The translations under genes were made by a program, and so were the position numbers. From contig JBPCOI010000033.1 in the NCBI GenBank assembly GCA_051000395.1, positions 1 to 9,484 of the forward strand: a DNA stretch of 9,484 nucleotides, given 5' to 3'. The stretch comes from JBPCOI01 sp051000395 (GTDB taxonomy: Bacteria; Actinomycetota; Actinomycetes; Mycobacteriales; Jatrophihabitantaceae). The notes beneath the pieces were generated by a model, which worked only from the letters and a program-made list of their open reading frames with translations, had not been told where the DNA came from and did not search any database. Below, one piece after another: positions 1 through 7,677 of this stretch (the first letter of the stretch is position 1; each line of letters begins with the position of its first letter).

Positions 1-246
1 AGCCAGCGGCTGACCCGCCGCCTCGGGCTGCGGCGGGGCACGAGTGCCGCGGACCTCGCGGCCGCGCTCGCGCTGCACTGCCGCCGTCCCCCGCAGGACG
101 TGCTGGCCGTTCTCGGCGGTGCCGCACCCGCCGACGACGCCGCCCTGCTGCGCCTGGCGCTGCAGCTCGACGAGCTCGAACACGCGGCCGGAGTGCCCGC
201 CGCGGCACGGACGTATTCCCCACAACCGGAACGAGGGCCCGCGTGA
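1..246 (+). CDS. DUF4350-type protein, C-terminal fragment (5' end outside window)
   Basis: The first 81 codons are open in frame 1 and end at TGA 244-246. The fragment is rich in Ala, Leu and Arg, with no membrane segment or catalytic motif. It carries a stretch like SQRLTRRLGLRRGTSAADL followed by an Ala/Leu helical region. I assign it to the C-terminal part of a DUF4350 protein mainly from context: in actinobacteria this family sits immediately before the MoxR ATPase and DUF58 gene, and its C-terminus typically has an Arg-rich segment like this one. Complete family members are membrane proteins of roughly 380-450 residues, and their function is unknown. The stop overlaps the next start as GTGA, so the two genes are very likely translationally coupled. 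Coding is well supported by GC3; the family name is moderately supported. Confidence 0.7.
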   Translation, partial: SQRLTRRLGLRRGTSAADLAAALALHCRRPPQDVLAVLGGAAPADDAALLRLALQLDELEHAAGVPAAARTYSPQPERGPA

Positions 247-1211
247 GCGAACCGTCCGCCACGACGACCGCGCGCGACGGGCTGCTGCGCTTGCGCGCCG
301 AAGTCGGCAAGGCCGTGCTCGGCCAGGATCCTGCCGTGTCCGGCGTGTTGATCGGGCTGCTGTGCCGCGGCCACGTGCTCGTCGAAGGCGTTCCCGGCGT
401 CGCCAAGACGCTGCTGGTACGCACCCTTGCCGCCGCGCTGGAGCTGACGACGACCCGCATCCAGTTCACCGCGGACCTGATGCCCGGCGACGTCACGGGA
501 TCGCTGATCTACGACCCAACCACCGGGCGCTTCGAGTTCCGTGAGGGGCCGGTCTTCACGAACCTGCTGCTGGCCGACGAGATCAACCGGACACCGCCGA
601 AGACCCAGTCGGCGCTGCTCGAGGCGATGGAGGAACGCCAGGTGTCCGTCGAGGGGCATCCCCGGATGCTGCCCGACCCGTTCTGCGTGATCGCCACGCA
701 GAACCCGGTGGAGCTCGAGGGCACCTACCCGTTGCCCGAGGCGCAGCTGGACCGGTTCCTGCTGAAGGTGACGATGCCGCTGCCTGACCGCGACACCGAG
801 CTGCGGGTCATGGCCGCGCACGCCGCCGGCTTCGACCCCCGGGACCTGGCCGCAGCCGGGGTCCGCCCGGTCGCCTCGCCGGCAGAGCTCACGGCCGCGA
901 GCGCAGCGGTGCGCGAGCTCCACGTCGATCCCGCCATCCTCGGCTACATCGTCGACCTGGTGCGCGCCACGCGTTCGGCGCCGTCCGTAGCGCTCGGCGT
1001 CTCCCCCCGCGGCGCCACCGCGCTGCTGGGTACCTCCCGCGCGTGGGCGTGGCTGTCCGGGCGGCAGTTCGTCACGCCGGACGACGTGCAGGCGCTGGCG
1101 CGGCCCACCTTCGGCCACCGCATCCAGCTGCGACCCGAGGCGGAGCTGGAAGGCGTCACGGTCGCCTCGGTCCTCGACTCGGTACTTGCCTCCGTCCCGG
1201 CGCCGCGGTAA
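243..1211 (+). CDS. MoxR family AAA+ ATPase
   Basis: A 322-residue AAA+ ATPase of the MoxR branch, complete and of normal family length. Visible motifs in order: Walker A GVPGVAKT (49-56), Walker B LLLADE (108-113) followed by INRTPPK, sensor 1 CVIATQNP (148-155), the MoxR arginine-finger region PEAQLDRF (165-172), and sensor 2 GVSPRG (252-257). MoxR ATPases are thought to act as chaperone-like remodellers that use ATP hydrolysis to mature or activate partner complexes, usually together with a VWA or DUF58 protein encoded next door, as here. The GTG start at 243 has an upstream GAGGG (233-237) at 5-nt spacing and overlaps the previous stop by GTGA. In gene order it corresponds to mycobacterial moxR2 (recalled, not searched). 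The substrate is unknown. Confidence 0.95.
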   Translation: MSEPSATTTARDGLLRLRAEVGKAVLGQDPAVSGVLIGLLCRGHVLVEGVPGVAKTLLVRTLAAALELTTTRIQFTADLMPGDVTGSLIYDPTTGRFEFREGPVFTNLLLADEINRTPPKTQSALLEAMEERQVSVEGHPRMLPDPFCVIATQNPVELEGTYPLPEAQLDRFLLKVTMPLPDRDTELRVMAAHAAGFDPRDLAAAGVRPVASPAELTAASAAVRELHVDPAILGYIVDLVRATRSAPSVALGVSPRGATALLGTSRAWAWLSGRQFVTPDDVQALARPTFGHRIQLRPEAELEGVTVASVLDSVLASVPAPR

Positions 1212-1214
1212 CCG

Positions 1215-2498
1215 GTGACGATCACCGGGCGGCTGGTCGCACTGGCGGCGATCGGGCTGCTGGTCGCCGCCTGGTCGACGGCCGCGGTGCTCGCTTATGC
1301 GGTGCTGCTCGTCGTAGCCACCGCAGCCGACCTCGCGTTGGCGGCTCGCGTCGCGGATCTGCAGCTGAGCCGCGAGGCCAGTCCGGCGGTACGGCTCGGC
1401 GAGAGCGCGGTGACGGTGCTGACGGTGGCCAACACCGGGCGGCGAGCCATGCACGGGCTCGTCCGCGACGCGTGGGTGCCCTCGGCGGGCGCGACGCCAC
1501 GGGTGCAGGCGTTGCGGATCGGAGCGGGCGAGCGGCGGCGGGTGAGCACCGGCCTGCGTCCGACCCGCCGCGGGGAGCGGCGCGCGTCCGAGGTTTCGAT
1601 CCGCTCCTACGGCCCGATCGGCCTGGCGGCGCGGCAGCGGCACCTGCCCGTTCCCGGAGCGCTACGGGTGCTGCCCGCGTTCGGCTCGCGACGGTTCCTG
1701 CCGGAGAAGCTGTCGCGGCTGCGCCAGATCGACGGTGCCGTCCTCGTCCGGCAGCGCGGGCAGGGCAGCGAGTTCGACAGCCTGCGCGCCTACGTGCTCG
1801 GCGACGACGTGCGCGCGATCGACTGGCGCGCGACGGCGCGGTCCCGCGACGTCGTGGTGCGCACGTGGCGACCCGAACGCGACCGGCACATCGTGCTCGC
1901 CGTCGACACCGGGCGCACCTCGGCCGCCCGGCTCGGCGACGAGCCACGGCTGGACGCGGCCCTGGACGCCTGCCTGCTGCTCGCCGCGGTCGCCGCGCGC
2001 GCGGGTGACCGGGTCGCGCTCGTGGCCGCGGACATCGCCGTGCGTGCCCGCCTCGGCCCGACTGCCGGGCGCGACGTGCTGCCCAAGTTGGTCACGGCGT
2101 TGACCCCGCTGCAGCCGGCGCTCGTCGAGACGGACCCGCAGCTGCTCGCGGCAGAGGTGCTGCGCCAGGTGTCCAAGCGGGCGCTGATCGTGCTGTTCAG
2201 CGCGCTGGACACCGCTGCCGACACCGGGCTGCTGCCCGCCGCCCGCACCCTCGCTGCTCGCCACGAACTGGTCGTGGCCTCGGTGGCCGACCCGAGCGTC
2301 GCCGAGCTCGCCGCGGCCCGAGCGGACGCAGCCGACGTCTACACCGCGGCGGCGGCGGAACTCGCCGCAGCGTCGCGGCGGGCCGTCACCGAGCAGCTGG
2401 AGCGGCTCGGGGTCCAGGTCGTCGACTGCCCGGCCGACGTATTCGCCTCGCGGGTCACCGACGCCTACCTCGAGCTCAAGGCAGCCGGGCGCCTCTGA
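1215..2498 (+). CDS. DUF58 / VWA-like membrane protein (MoxR partner)
   Basis: A 427-residue protein. The N-terminus (about 6-44) is a hydrophobic hairpin of two probable membrane segments, followed by an extracytoplasmic-type beta-rich region. The DUF58 signature lies at about 182-209, with GSEFDSLRAYVLGDD, then RAIDWRATAR. After it a VWA-like fold begins at IVLAVDTGRTS (226-236). The metal-site motif is degenerate: D231 is kept, but the two serines of DxSxS are replaced by Gly and Thr, which is common in this family. The GTG start lies only 3 nt after the moxR stop with no clear Shine-Dalgarno sequence, so coupling with moxR is likely. DUF58 proteins are the standard partners of MoxR ATPases; the process served here is unknown, probably cell-envelope related. 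It converges on the SpoIIM-family gene. Confidence 0.92.
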   Translation: MTITGRLVALAAIGLLVAAWSTAAVLAYAVLLVVATAADLALAARVADLQLSREASPAVRLGESAVTVLTVANTGRRAMHGLVRDAWVPSAGATPRVQALRIGAGERRRVSTGLRPTRRGERRASEVSIRSYGPIGLAARQRHLPVPGALRVLPAFGSRRFLPEKLSRLRQIDGAVLVRQRGQGSEFDSLRAYVLGDDVRAIDWRATARSRDVVVRTWRPERDRHIVLAVDTGRTSAARLGDEPRLDAALDACLLLAAVAARAGDRVALVAADIAVRARLGPTAGRDVLPKLVTALTPLQPALVETDPQLLAAEVLRQVSKRALIVLFSALDTAADTGLLPAARTLAARHELVVASVADPSVAELAAARADAADVYTAAAAELAAASRRAVTEQLERLGVQVVDCPADVFASRVTDAYLELKAAGRL

Positions 2499-2506
2499 CG
2501 GTCCGC

Positions 2507-2524
2507 GACGCTGGCGCCAGCGTC
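2507..2524. terminator. Perfect 18-bp palindrome between convergent genes
   Basis: GACGCTGGCGCCAGCGTC reads the same on both strands. As RNA it could form a 7-bp GC-rich stem with a GCGC loop. It lies in the 46-nt gap between the DUF58 stop (2498) and the SpoIIM-family stop (2545), where a bidirectional terminator is expected. There is no clear U tract on either strand, which is usual for actinobacterial hairpin terminators. A protein-binding palindrome is the alternative. Confidence 0.5.
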
Positions 2525-2544
2525 ACTGGCGCCGCCAATTGATT

Positions 2545-3540
2545 TCAGGCGACGGGCAGCACGTCGCCGCGCTCCTCGGCGCTGAGATCTCCGGTCGCGC
2601 CGTGTCGCACCCCTCGCCTGCCGAGCACGACGACGTAGCTGACGAACGCGATCTCGGCCACGGCCCCGATGCCGATGCGCACCGCGGTCGGCAGCCCGGA
2701 CGGCGTCACGAACGCCTCGAGCACGCCCGAGACCAGCAGCACGCCGACCAGGCCGACGGCGACGACGGCAGCAGTCCGGCCGGCCTCGGCCAGCGCGCGG
2801 GCACGGGGCAAGCGCCCCGGCGCCACCCAGGCCCACCCGGTGCGCAGGCCGATGCCGCCGGCGACGAAGACCGCACTGAGCTCGAGCATCCCGTGCGGCA
2901 GGATCAGCCCGAAGAACACCTGCGCCTTGCCCGCGCCCAGCATCGCGCCGCCGACGATGCCGAGGTTGACGGTGTTTTGCCACAGCACGAACAGCGTCCC
3001 GACGAGGGTCACGCCGAGAAACAGTGCCATCGCCCCGACGAGCGCGTTGTTCGTCCACACCTGCGCCGCAAAGTCCTGCGCCGGGTGCGCGGAGTAGTAG
3101 TCGCGGAAGTCGTGGTTGACGAGCTGACGCACCTGGGCCGAGGAGACGAGCCGATCGAGGCGGTCCGGGTGGGCGCGCAGCCACAGCATCATCGCGGCTG
3201 CCACCGCGACGTTGGCCGCCGCGGTGCCCACCGACCAGCGCCAGGTGCGGTAGACGGCCACCGGGAAGTCGACGGTGACGCCGTGGGCGAGCGCCGACCA
3301 GCCGCTCGTCCGGGCGCCCCCGACCGTGGCCGAGCGGGCCGAGGCGAGCAGCCCGGACAGCCGCGCCGCGAGCGTCGGATCCGGGGCACGGGACTGGACG
3401 AGCGCGAGGTGGGTGGCAGCGCGCCGGTAGAGCGTCACGAGCTCGTCCGCCTCCGTCGCATTCAGGCGGCGGCGTGCGGACAGGCGCTCCAGACGCGCCC
3501 ACTCCGCGGAGTGGCTGGCGATGAAGGAGTCGACGTCCAC
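2545..3540 (-). CDS. SpoIIM-family (stage II sporulation protein M-like) membrane protein
   Basis: A 331-residue integral membrane protein. The soluble N-terminal region (about 1-95) is helical and charged. About five or six hydrophobic segments follow, near 102-121, 163-187, 191-215, 218-231, 247-268 and 280-297. The family-diagnostic ILPHGMLEL stretch is at 203-211. SpoIIM is known from Bacillus, where it works in peptidoglycan hydrolysis during engulfment, but actinobacterial homologues occur in non-sporulating species and their role is unknown. The gene sits on the opposite strand between the DUF58 and RDD genes, as I recall for mycobacterial Rv3694c, which suggests envelope function linked to the MoxR module. 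The start is GTG at 3540-3538, giving MDVDSFIASH. No Shine-Dalgarno sequence precedes it, and a TAGACT -10 10 nt upstream leaves only a 3-4 nt leader. Confidence 0.9.
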   Translation of the reverse strand: MDVDSFIASHSAEWARLERLSARRRLNATEADELVTLYRRAATHLALVQSRAPDPTLAARLSGLLASARSATVGGARTSGWSALAHGVTVDFPVAVYRTWRWSVGTAAANVAVAAAMMLWLRAHPDRLDRLVSSAQVRQLVNHDFRDYYSAHPAQDFAAQVWTNNALVGAMALFLGVTLVGTLFVLWQNTVNLGIVGGAMLGAGKAQVFFGLILPHGMLELSAVFVAGGIGLRTGWAWVAPGRLPRARALAEAGRTAAVVAVGLVGVLLVSGVLEAFVTPSGLPTAVRIGIGAVAEIAFVSYVVVLGRRGVRHGATGDLSAEERGDVLPVA

Positions 3541-3550
3541 GGTGTTGCGC

Positions 3551-3560
3551 AGTCTATGGT
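3551..3560. promoter_or_regulatory. Divergent promoter with overlapping back-to-back -10 hexamers
   Basis: Only 26 nt separate the divergent GTG starts at 3540 (minus) and 3567 (plus). The decamer AGTCTATGGT holds TATGGT on the plus strand (3555-3560) and TAGACT on the minus strand (3556-3551), sharing the central TA. Both fit the actinobacterial TANNNT consensus. On the plus strand six bases separate the hexamer from the RDD start codon, so transcription would begin at the GTG itself (leaderless). On the minus strand ten bases separate it from the SpoIIM-family start, giving a leader of about 3-4 nt. No convincing -35 box is visible. Confidence 0.6.
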
Positions 3561-3566
3561 GCGACC

Positions 3567-4529
3567 GTGACAGACGGAGGCGATCTGGTTTCCGGTGAAG
3601 GGGTCGCGTACGAGCTGCGCCACGCCGGACTCGGCTCGCGCGTGATCGCCGTGTTCATCGACTTCGCGGCGCAGTACCTGGCGTTCGTGATCCTGCTCGT
3701 CGTCGACATCGCCGTCGCGGGCGGCGCAGACACCGCCGCCGTGCGTGCCGTGTTCATCGTCGAGCTCGTGCTGCTGCTGGCGGGCTACCCGATCGTGTGC
3801 GAATGGCTGACGCGCGGGCGCACGCTCGGCAAGCTGTGCATGGGGCTGCGGGTGGTGCGCGACGACGGTGGTCCGATCGGTTTGCGTCACGCGCTAGTGC
3901 GTGGCCTGGCCGGCCTCATCCTGGAGAAACCAGGGCTGCTCGCGCCGATCACGACGGTCCTCGGATGCGCGACGATGGCCGTCAGCTCCCGCGAGAAGCG
4001 CCTGGGCGACATGATGGCCGGGACCTTCGTGCTCAACGAGCGCGGCGGACCGAGCTATCCCGCATTCGCCCGTGCCTTCTGGGTTCCCTACGAGCTGCAG
4101 CCGTGGGCGATGTCGCTGGACCTCAGCCGCCTCGACGACCGGCTCGCGCTCGGTATCCGGCAGTTCGTGCTCCGGGCCAACCAGATGAAACCCGCGGCCC
4201 AGGATGCGATCGGCAGCGACCTGCGAGCGCGCGTGCTGGCCGTGACCGCCCCGCCCCCGCCGCCGCACGTCCGCACCGCACCGGTACTGATGAGCGTGCT
4301 GGCCGAGCGCCGGCGCCGGGCGGAGCTCGCCGCGGCCGGCCCATCCTGGTCCGCAGCGCCCGGAGCGTGGCCGGCGGGATCAGGAACGCCCGGAGGAGGT
4401 GCCCGGACCTGGTCCCCGGCACCGCCCCGTCCGCCGCTGGCGCCGCCCCGTCCGCCGCTGGCGCCGCCCGACCCGTCACCGACCGCGGTGCCGTCGCCGC
4501 CTGAGTCACCGTTCACTCCGCCGAGCTGA
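3567..4529 (+). CDS. RDD family membrane protein with Pro-rich C-terminal tail
   Basis: A 320-residue protein. The RDD domain spans about 15-160: R25, A28 and D32 form the R..A..D signature in RVIAVFIDF, with probable membrane segments near 26-50, 58-80 and 113-131, and a conserved-looking GRTLGKLCMGLRVVRDDGG between the second and third. Residues 160-255 are soluble and charged. The last 65 residues are low-complexity Pro/Ala/Ser, including a tandem PPRPPLA repeat. RDD proteins are membrane proteins of mostly unknown function; some act in ion transport. The start is GTG 3567, chosen because it sits six bases after a good -10 hexamer and fits a leaderless transcript; no Shine-Dalgarno sequence is present. 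The gene ends inside a hairpin terminator. As I recall, it corresponds in position to mycobacterial Rv3695. Confidence 0.92.
   Translation: MTDGGDLVSGEGVAYELRHAGLGSRVIAVFIDFAAQYLAFVILLVVDIAVAGGADTAAVRAVFIVELVLLLAGYPIVCEWLTRGRTLGKLCMGLRVVRDDGGPIGLRHALVRGLAGLILEKPGLLAPITTVLGCATMAVSSREKRLGDMMAGTFVLNERGGPSYPAFARAFWVPYELQPWAMSLDLSRLDDRLALGIRQFVLRANQMKPAAQDAIGSDLRARVLAVTAPPPPPHVRTAPVLMSVLAERRRRAELAAAGPSWSAAPGAWPAGSGTPGGGARTWSPAPPRPPLAPPRPPLAPPDPSPTAVPSPPESPFTPPS
4422..4469 (+). repeat. 21-bp in-frame tandem repeat, about 2.3 copies
   Basis: Two exact 21-bp copies (4422-4442 and 4443-4463) are followed by a 6-bp partial copy. Each copy encodes the heptapeptide PPRPPLA in the Pro-rich tail of the RDD protein. 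Because the unit is a multiple of three, copy-number changes would alter tail length without a frameshift. Confidence 0.9.
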
Positions 4530-4550
4530 GCCGGAGCACTGCGGCTCAGC
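4525..4550 (+). terminator. Hairpin terminator overlapping the RDD stop codon
   Basis: GCTGAGCCG (4525-4533) pairs perfectly with CGGCTCAGC (4542-4550), a 9-bp stem with an 8-nt loop. The RDD stop TGA (4527-4529) lies within the left arm. No U tract follows, as is common in high-GC actinobacteria. It separates the RDD gene from the downstream SGNH hydrolase, which should then have its own promoter in 4551-4606, although I see no strong -10/-35 pair there. Confidence 0.6.
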
Positions 4551-4606
4551 ATGTACACAGCGCCCGTCTGCTGGTACGAATCATCCCAGTGAGCCAGCCC
4601 ACACTC

Positions 4607-4611
4607 GGAGG
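4607..4611 (+). promoter_or_regulatory. Shine-Dalgarno site fixing the SGNH hydrolase start
   Basis: GGAGG is followed by six bases and then GTG 4618-4620. This start gives a classic signal peptide directly, whereas the longer open frame begins inside the RDD gene. Confidence 0.85.
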
Positions 4612-4617
4612 TTTTCG

Positions 4618-5427
4618 GTGCCCAGATCGCGAATCGCACTCGTCCCCGTCGTTCTCGCCGCCCTAGCCGCACTGGTGGTGGCCCTTGCGGTGCCCGCCTC
4701 CGCAGCCTCCGGCGTGCGCTACGTCGCCCTCGGCGACTCCTACTCCTCCGGCGTCGGGGCGGGTGACTACCTGGCCTCGAGCGGCGGTTGCGAACGCAGC
4801 GCGCTGGCCTACTCGCAACTGTGGACCAACGCCCACGCGCCCGCGAGCTACACGTCCGTCGCGTGCTCGGGCGCGAAGACCACCGACGTCGTCGCGAGCC
4901 AGCTGTCGGCGCTGACCTCGAGCACCACGCTGGCCAGCATCACGATCGGCGGCAACGACGTGAACTTCGCCGGCGTGCTGGAGGACTGCGTCATCTTCGG
5001 CACGAGCACCTGCGTCAGCGAGATCAACGCGGCGGAGAACACCGCCCGCACGCAGCTGCCGGGCTGGCTGGACAACGCCTACAACGGCATCCGCAGCCAC
5101 GCGCCCAACGCCCACGTCGTGGTCCTCGGCTACCCGCGCTTCTACGACACGTCGGCGTGGTTCTGCATCGGATTGAGCAGCACGTCCCGCAACAAGATCA
5201 ACGAGGGTGCGGACGTGCTGGACGGCGTGATCTCCTCCGCGGCCGCCCGGCACGGCTTCACCTTCGCCGATGTGCGCTCGCCCTTCGCGGCCGGCCACGA
5301 GATCTGCGACGGCAGCAACTCGTGGCTGCACTCGGTGGACTGGAGCGAGATCACCGCGTCCTACCACCCGACCGCGGCCGGGCAATCCGGCGGCTATCTG
5401 CCCGCGTTCAGCGCCTCCGCGGGCTGA
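4618..5427 (+). CDS. Secreted SGNH/GDSL-family hydrolase (lipase/esterase)
   Basis: A 269-residue secreted esterase or lipase. The signal peptide has a positive start (PRSR), a hydrophobic core (6-25) and an ASA-AS cleavage site after about residue 29. SGNH blocks: GDSYSSG (39-45) with nucleophile Ser41; CSGA (83-86) with the block II Gly; GGND (111-114) with Asn113; and SYHPTAAG (248-255) with catalytic His250. The usual Asp three residues before the His is absent (Ala247), suggesting a Ser-His dyad as described for Streptomyces scabies esterase. Six cysteines (58, 83, 124, 132, 183, 230) are spaced for three disulfides, fitting an exported enzyme. The likely reaction is hydrolysis of acyl esters outside the cell; the substrate cannot be told. 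It appears monocistronic, convergent with ahcY. The GTG start is backed by GGAGG. Confidence 0.93.
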   Translation: MPRSRIALVPVVLAALAALVVALAVPASAASGVRYVALGDSYSSGVGAGDYLASSGGCERSALAYSQLWTNAHAPASYTSVACSGAKTTDVVASQLSALTSSTTLASITIGGNDVNFAGVLEDCVIFGTSTCVSEINAAENTARTQLPGWLDNAYNGIRSHAPNAHVVVLGYPRFYDTSAWFCIGLSSTSRNKINEGADVLDGVISSAAARHGFTFADVRSPFAAGHEICDGSNSWLHSVDWSEITASYHPTAAGQSGGYLPAFSASAG

Positions 5428-5440
5428 ACCGGACGCAGCC
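5422..5440. terminator. Weak hairpin between convergent SGNH and ahcY genes
   Basis: GGCTG (5422-5426) can pair with CAGCC (5436-5440) around a 9-nt loop. The gap between the two stops is only 21 nt, so any terminator here must serve both strands and overlap coding sequence. The stem is short and there is no U tract. Confidence 0.3.
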
Positions 5441-5448
5441 GGAGCGCA

Positions 5449-7275
<1,827 letters not shown>

Positions 7276-7281
7276 CGCGAG

Positions 7282-7307
7282 GAACCTACCACACTCGTGT
7301 CAGGTTC
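7282..7307. promoter_or_regulatory. 26-bp dyad over the MerR-ahcY promoter, candidate MerR operator
   Basis: The outer half-sites GAACCT (7282-7287) and AGGTTC (7302-7307) are perfect inverted repeats, and inside them CAC (7290-7292) and GTG (7297-7299) also match. The overall pattern is GAACCT-2-CAC-4-GTG-2-AGGTTC. The minus-strand -10 TAGGTT (7288-7283) lies within the left arm. Long dyads in the promoter of their own gene are typical MerR-family operators, so autoregulation is the simplest reading. Confidence 0.55.
7283..7288 (-). promoter_or_regulatory. Leaderless -10 for MerR-ahcY
   Basis: TAGGTT fits TANNNT and is followed by seven bases and then ATG 7275-7273, which places the transcription start at or next to the initiation codon. 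No Shine-Dalgarno sequence precedes the ATG. A convincing -35 at 17 nt is absent; TCGACG at a 21-nt spacing is the best match, and long spacers are known for MerR-regulated promoters. Confidence 0.5.
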
Positions 7308-7315
7308 TGCGTCGA

Positions 7316-7343
7316 TTGCGTCCGGTGGACGCGGGTAGATACT
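7316..7343 (+). promoter_or_regulatory. Candidate promoter of the small acidic protein gene
   Basis: TTGCGT (7316-7321) and GATACT (7338-7343, within TAGATACT) are spaced 16 nt apart. A start near 7350 would give a leader of about 30 nt holding the GGAGG site. The dyad at 7282-7307 lies just upstream of this -35, where an activator could act. Confidence 0.45.
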
Positions 7344-7371
7344 GGACGCAGCTGTGATCCACGTCATCTTT

Positions 7372-7376
7372 GGAGG
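7372..7376 (+). promoter_or_regulatory. Shine-Dalgarno site deciding a TTG start
   Basis: GGAGG with five bases to TTG 7382-7384. A TTG at 7370 is also in frame but overlaps this site, so the later TTG is preferred. Confidence 0.65.
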
Positions 7377-7381
7377 CCGAG

Positions 7382-7645
7382 TTGAGCACACCAGGTTCCG
7401 GCGAATCGAGCCGGCCGGACTCCCTCGGCGCGCCCGAGCACGAGCGCAGTGGCGCCACCGTCGACGAGGCGGTCGCCAAGGCCGAGGACGGCAGCCAGGT
7501 CGAGGGCATGCACACCCCCTCCGGGCAGGCCGCCTCCGGCGAGTCCCGCGTCGAGCAGATGCCCGAAGTCCGAGGGGTGGGCGAGCCCAGGACCGACGGC
7601 GACACCGCACGCGAACGGCAGGATCCGTCCGGCTCCGAGAGCTGA
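7382..7645 (+). CDS. Small acidic, probably disordered protein of unknown function
   Basis: An 87-residue protein from a TTG start backed by GGAGG. It is rich in Gly, Ser, Glu, Pro and Asp, with about 18 acidic and 8 basic residues. It has no Cys, Trp, Tyr, Phe or Ile, so it should be intrinsically disordered and soluble. A weakly helical stretch runs over ATVDEAVAKAEDGSQVEGMH. There is no signal peptide, membrane segment or known motif, and I do not recognise the family. GC3 is high throughout and a promoter-like sequence and Shine-Dalgarno site are in place, so I think it is real. It is divergent from MerR-ahcY across 106 bases and lies 31 bases upstream of the LysR gene, possibly in one transcript with it. 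Confidence 0.7.
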   Translation: MSTPGSGESSRPDSLGAPEHERSGATVDEAVAKAEDGSQVEGMHTPSGQAASGESRVEQMPEVRGVGEPRTDGDTARERQDPSGSES

Positions 7646-7677
7646 CCGGCCGCCGCCGGGCAGCCGAGCGTCGGCTG
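7646..7677 (+). promoter_or_regulatory. Tandem hairpins in the small gene-LysR gap, ending on the LysR start
   Basis: CCGGC (7646-7650) pairs with GCCGG (7655-7659) around a 4-nt loop. CAGCCGA (7661-7667) then pairs with TCGGCTG (7671-7677) around GCG. The last paired base of the second hairpin is the G of the LysR start codon. They could attenuate transcription from the small gene or hold down LysR translation. No Shine-Dalgarno sequence is visible for the LysR gene. Confidence 0.4.

Noticed and set aside
44..544. 166-residue plus-strand frame at the left edge
   Set aside because: Off-frame reading of DUF4350 and moxR; Arg/Pro-rich with no motif.
2539..3570. 343-residue plus-strand frame opposite the SpoIIM-family gene
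   Set aside because: Highly charged, low-complexity translation; the minus strand encodes a membrane protein with the family motif.
4399..5427. Longer SGNH hydrolase starting at 4399
   Set aside because: It would begin inside the RDD gene in another frame and run through the terminator hairpin. The GTG at 4618 has a Shine-Dalgarno site and yields a signal peptide at once.
7370..7645. TTG 7370 as start of the small gene
   Set aside because: The GGAGG site lies within the first codons of that version, so it can only serve the TTG at 7382.
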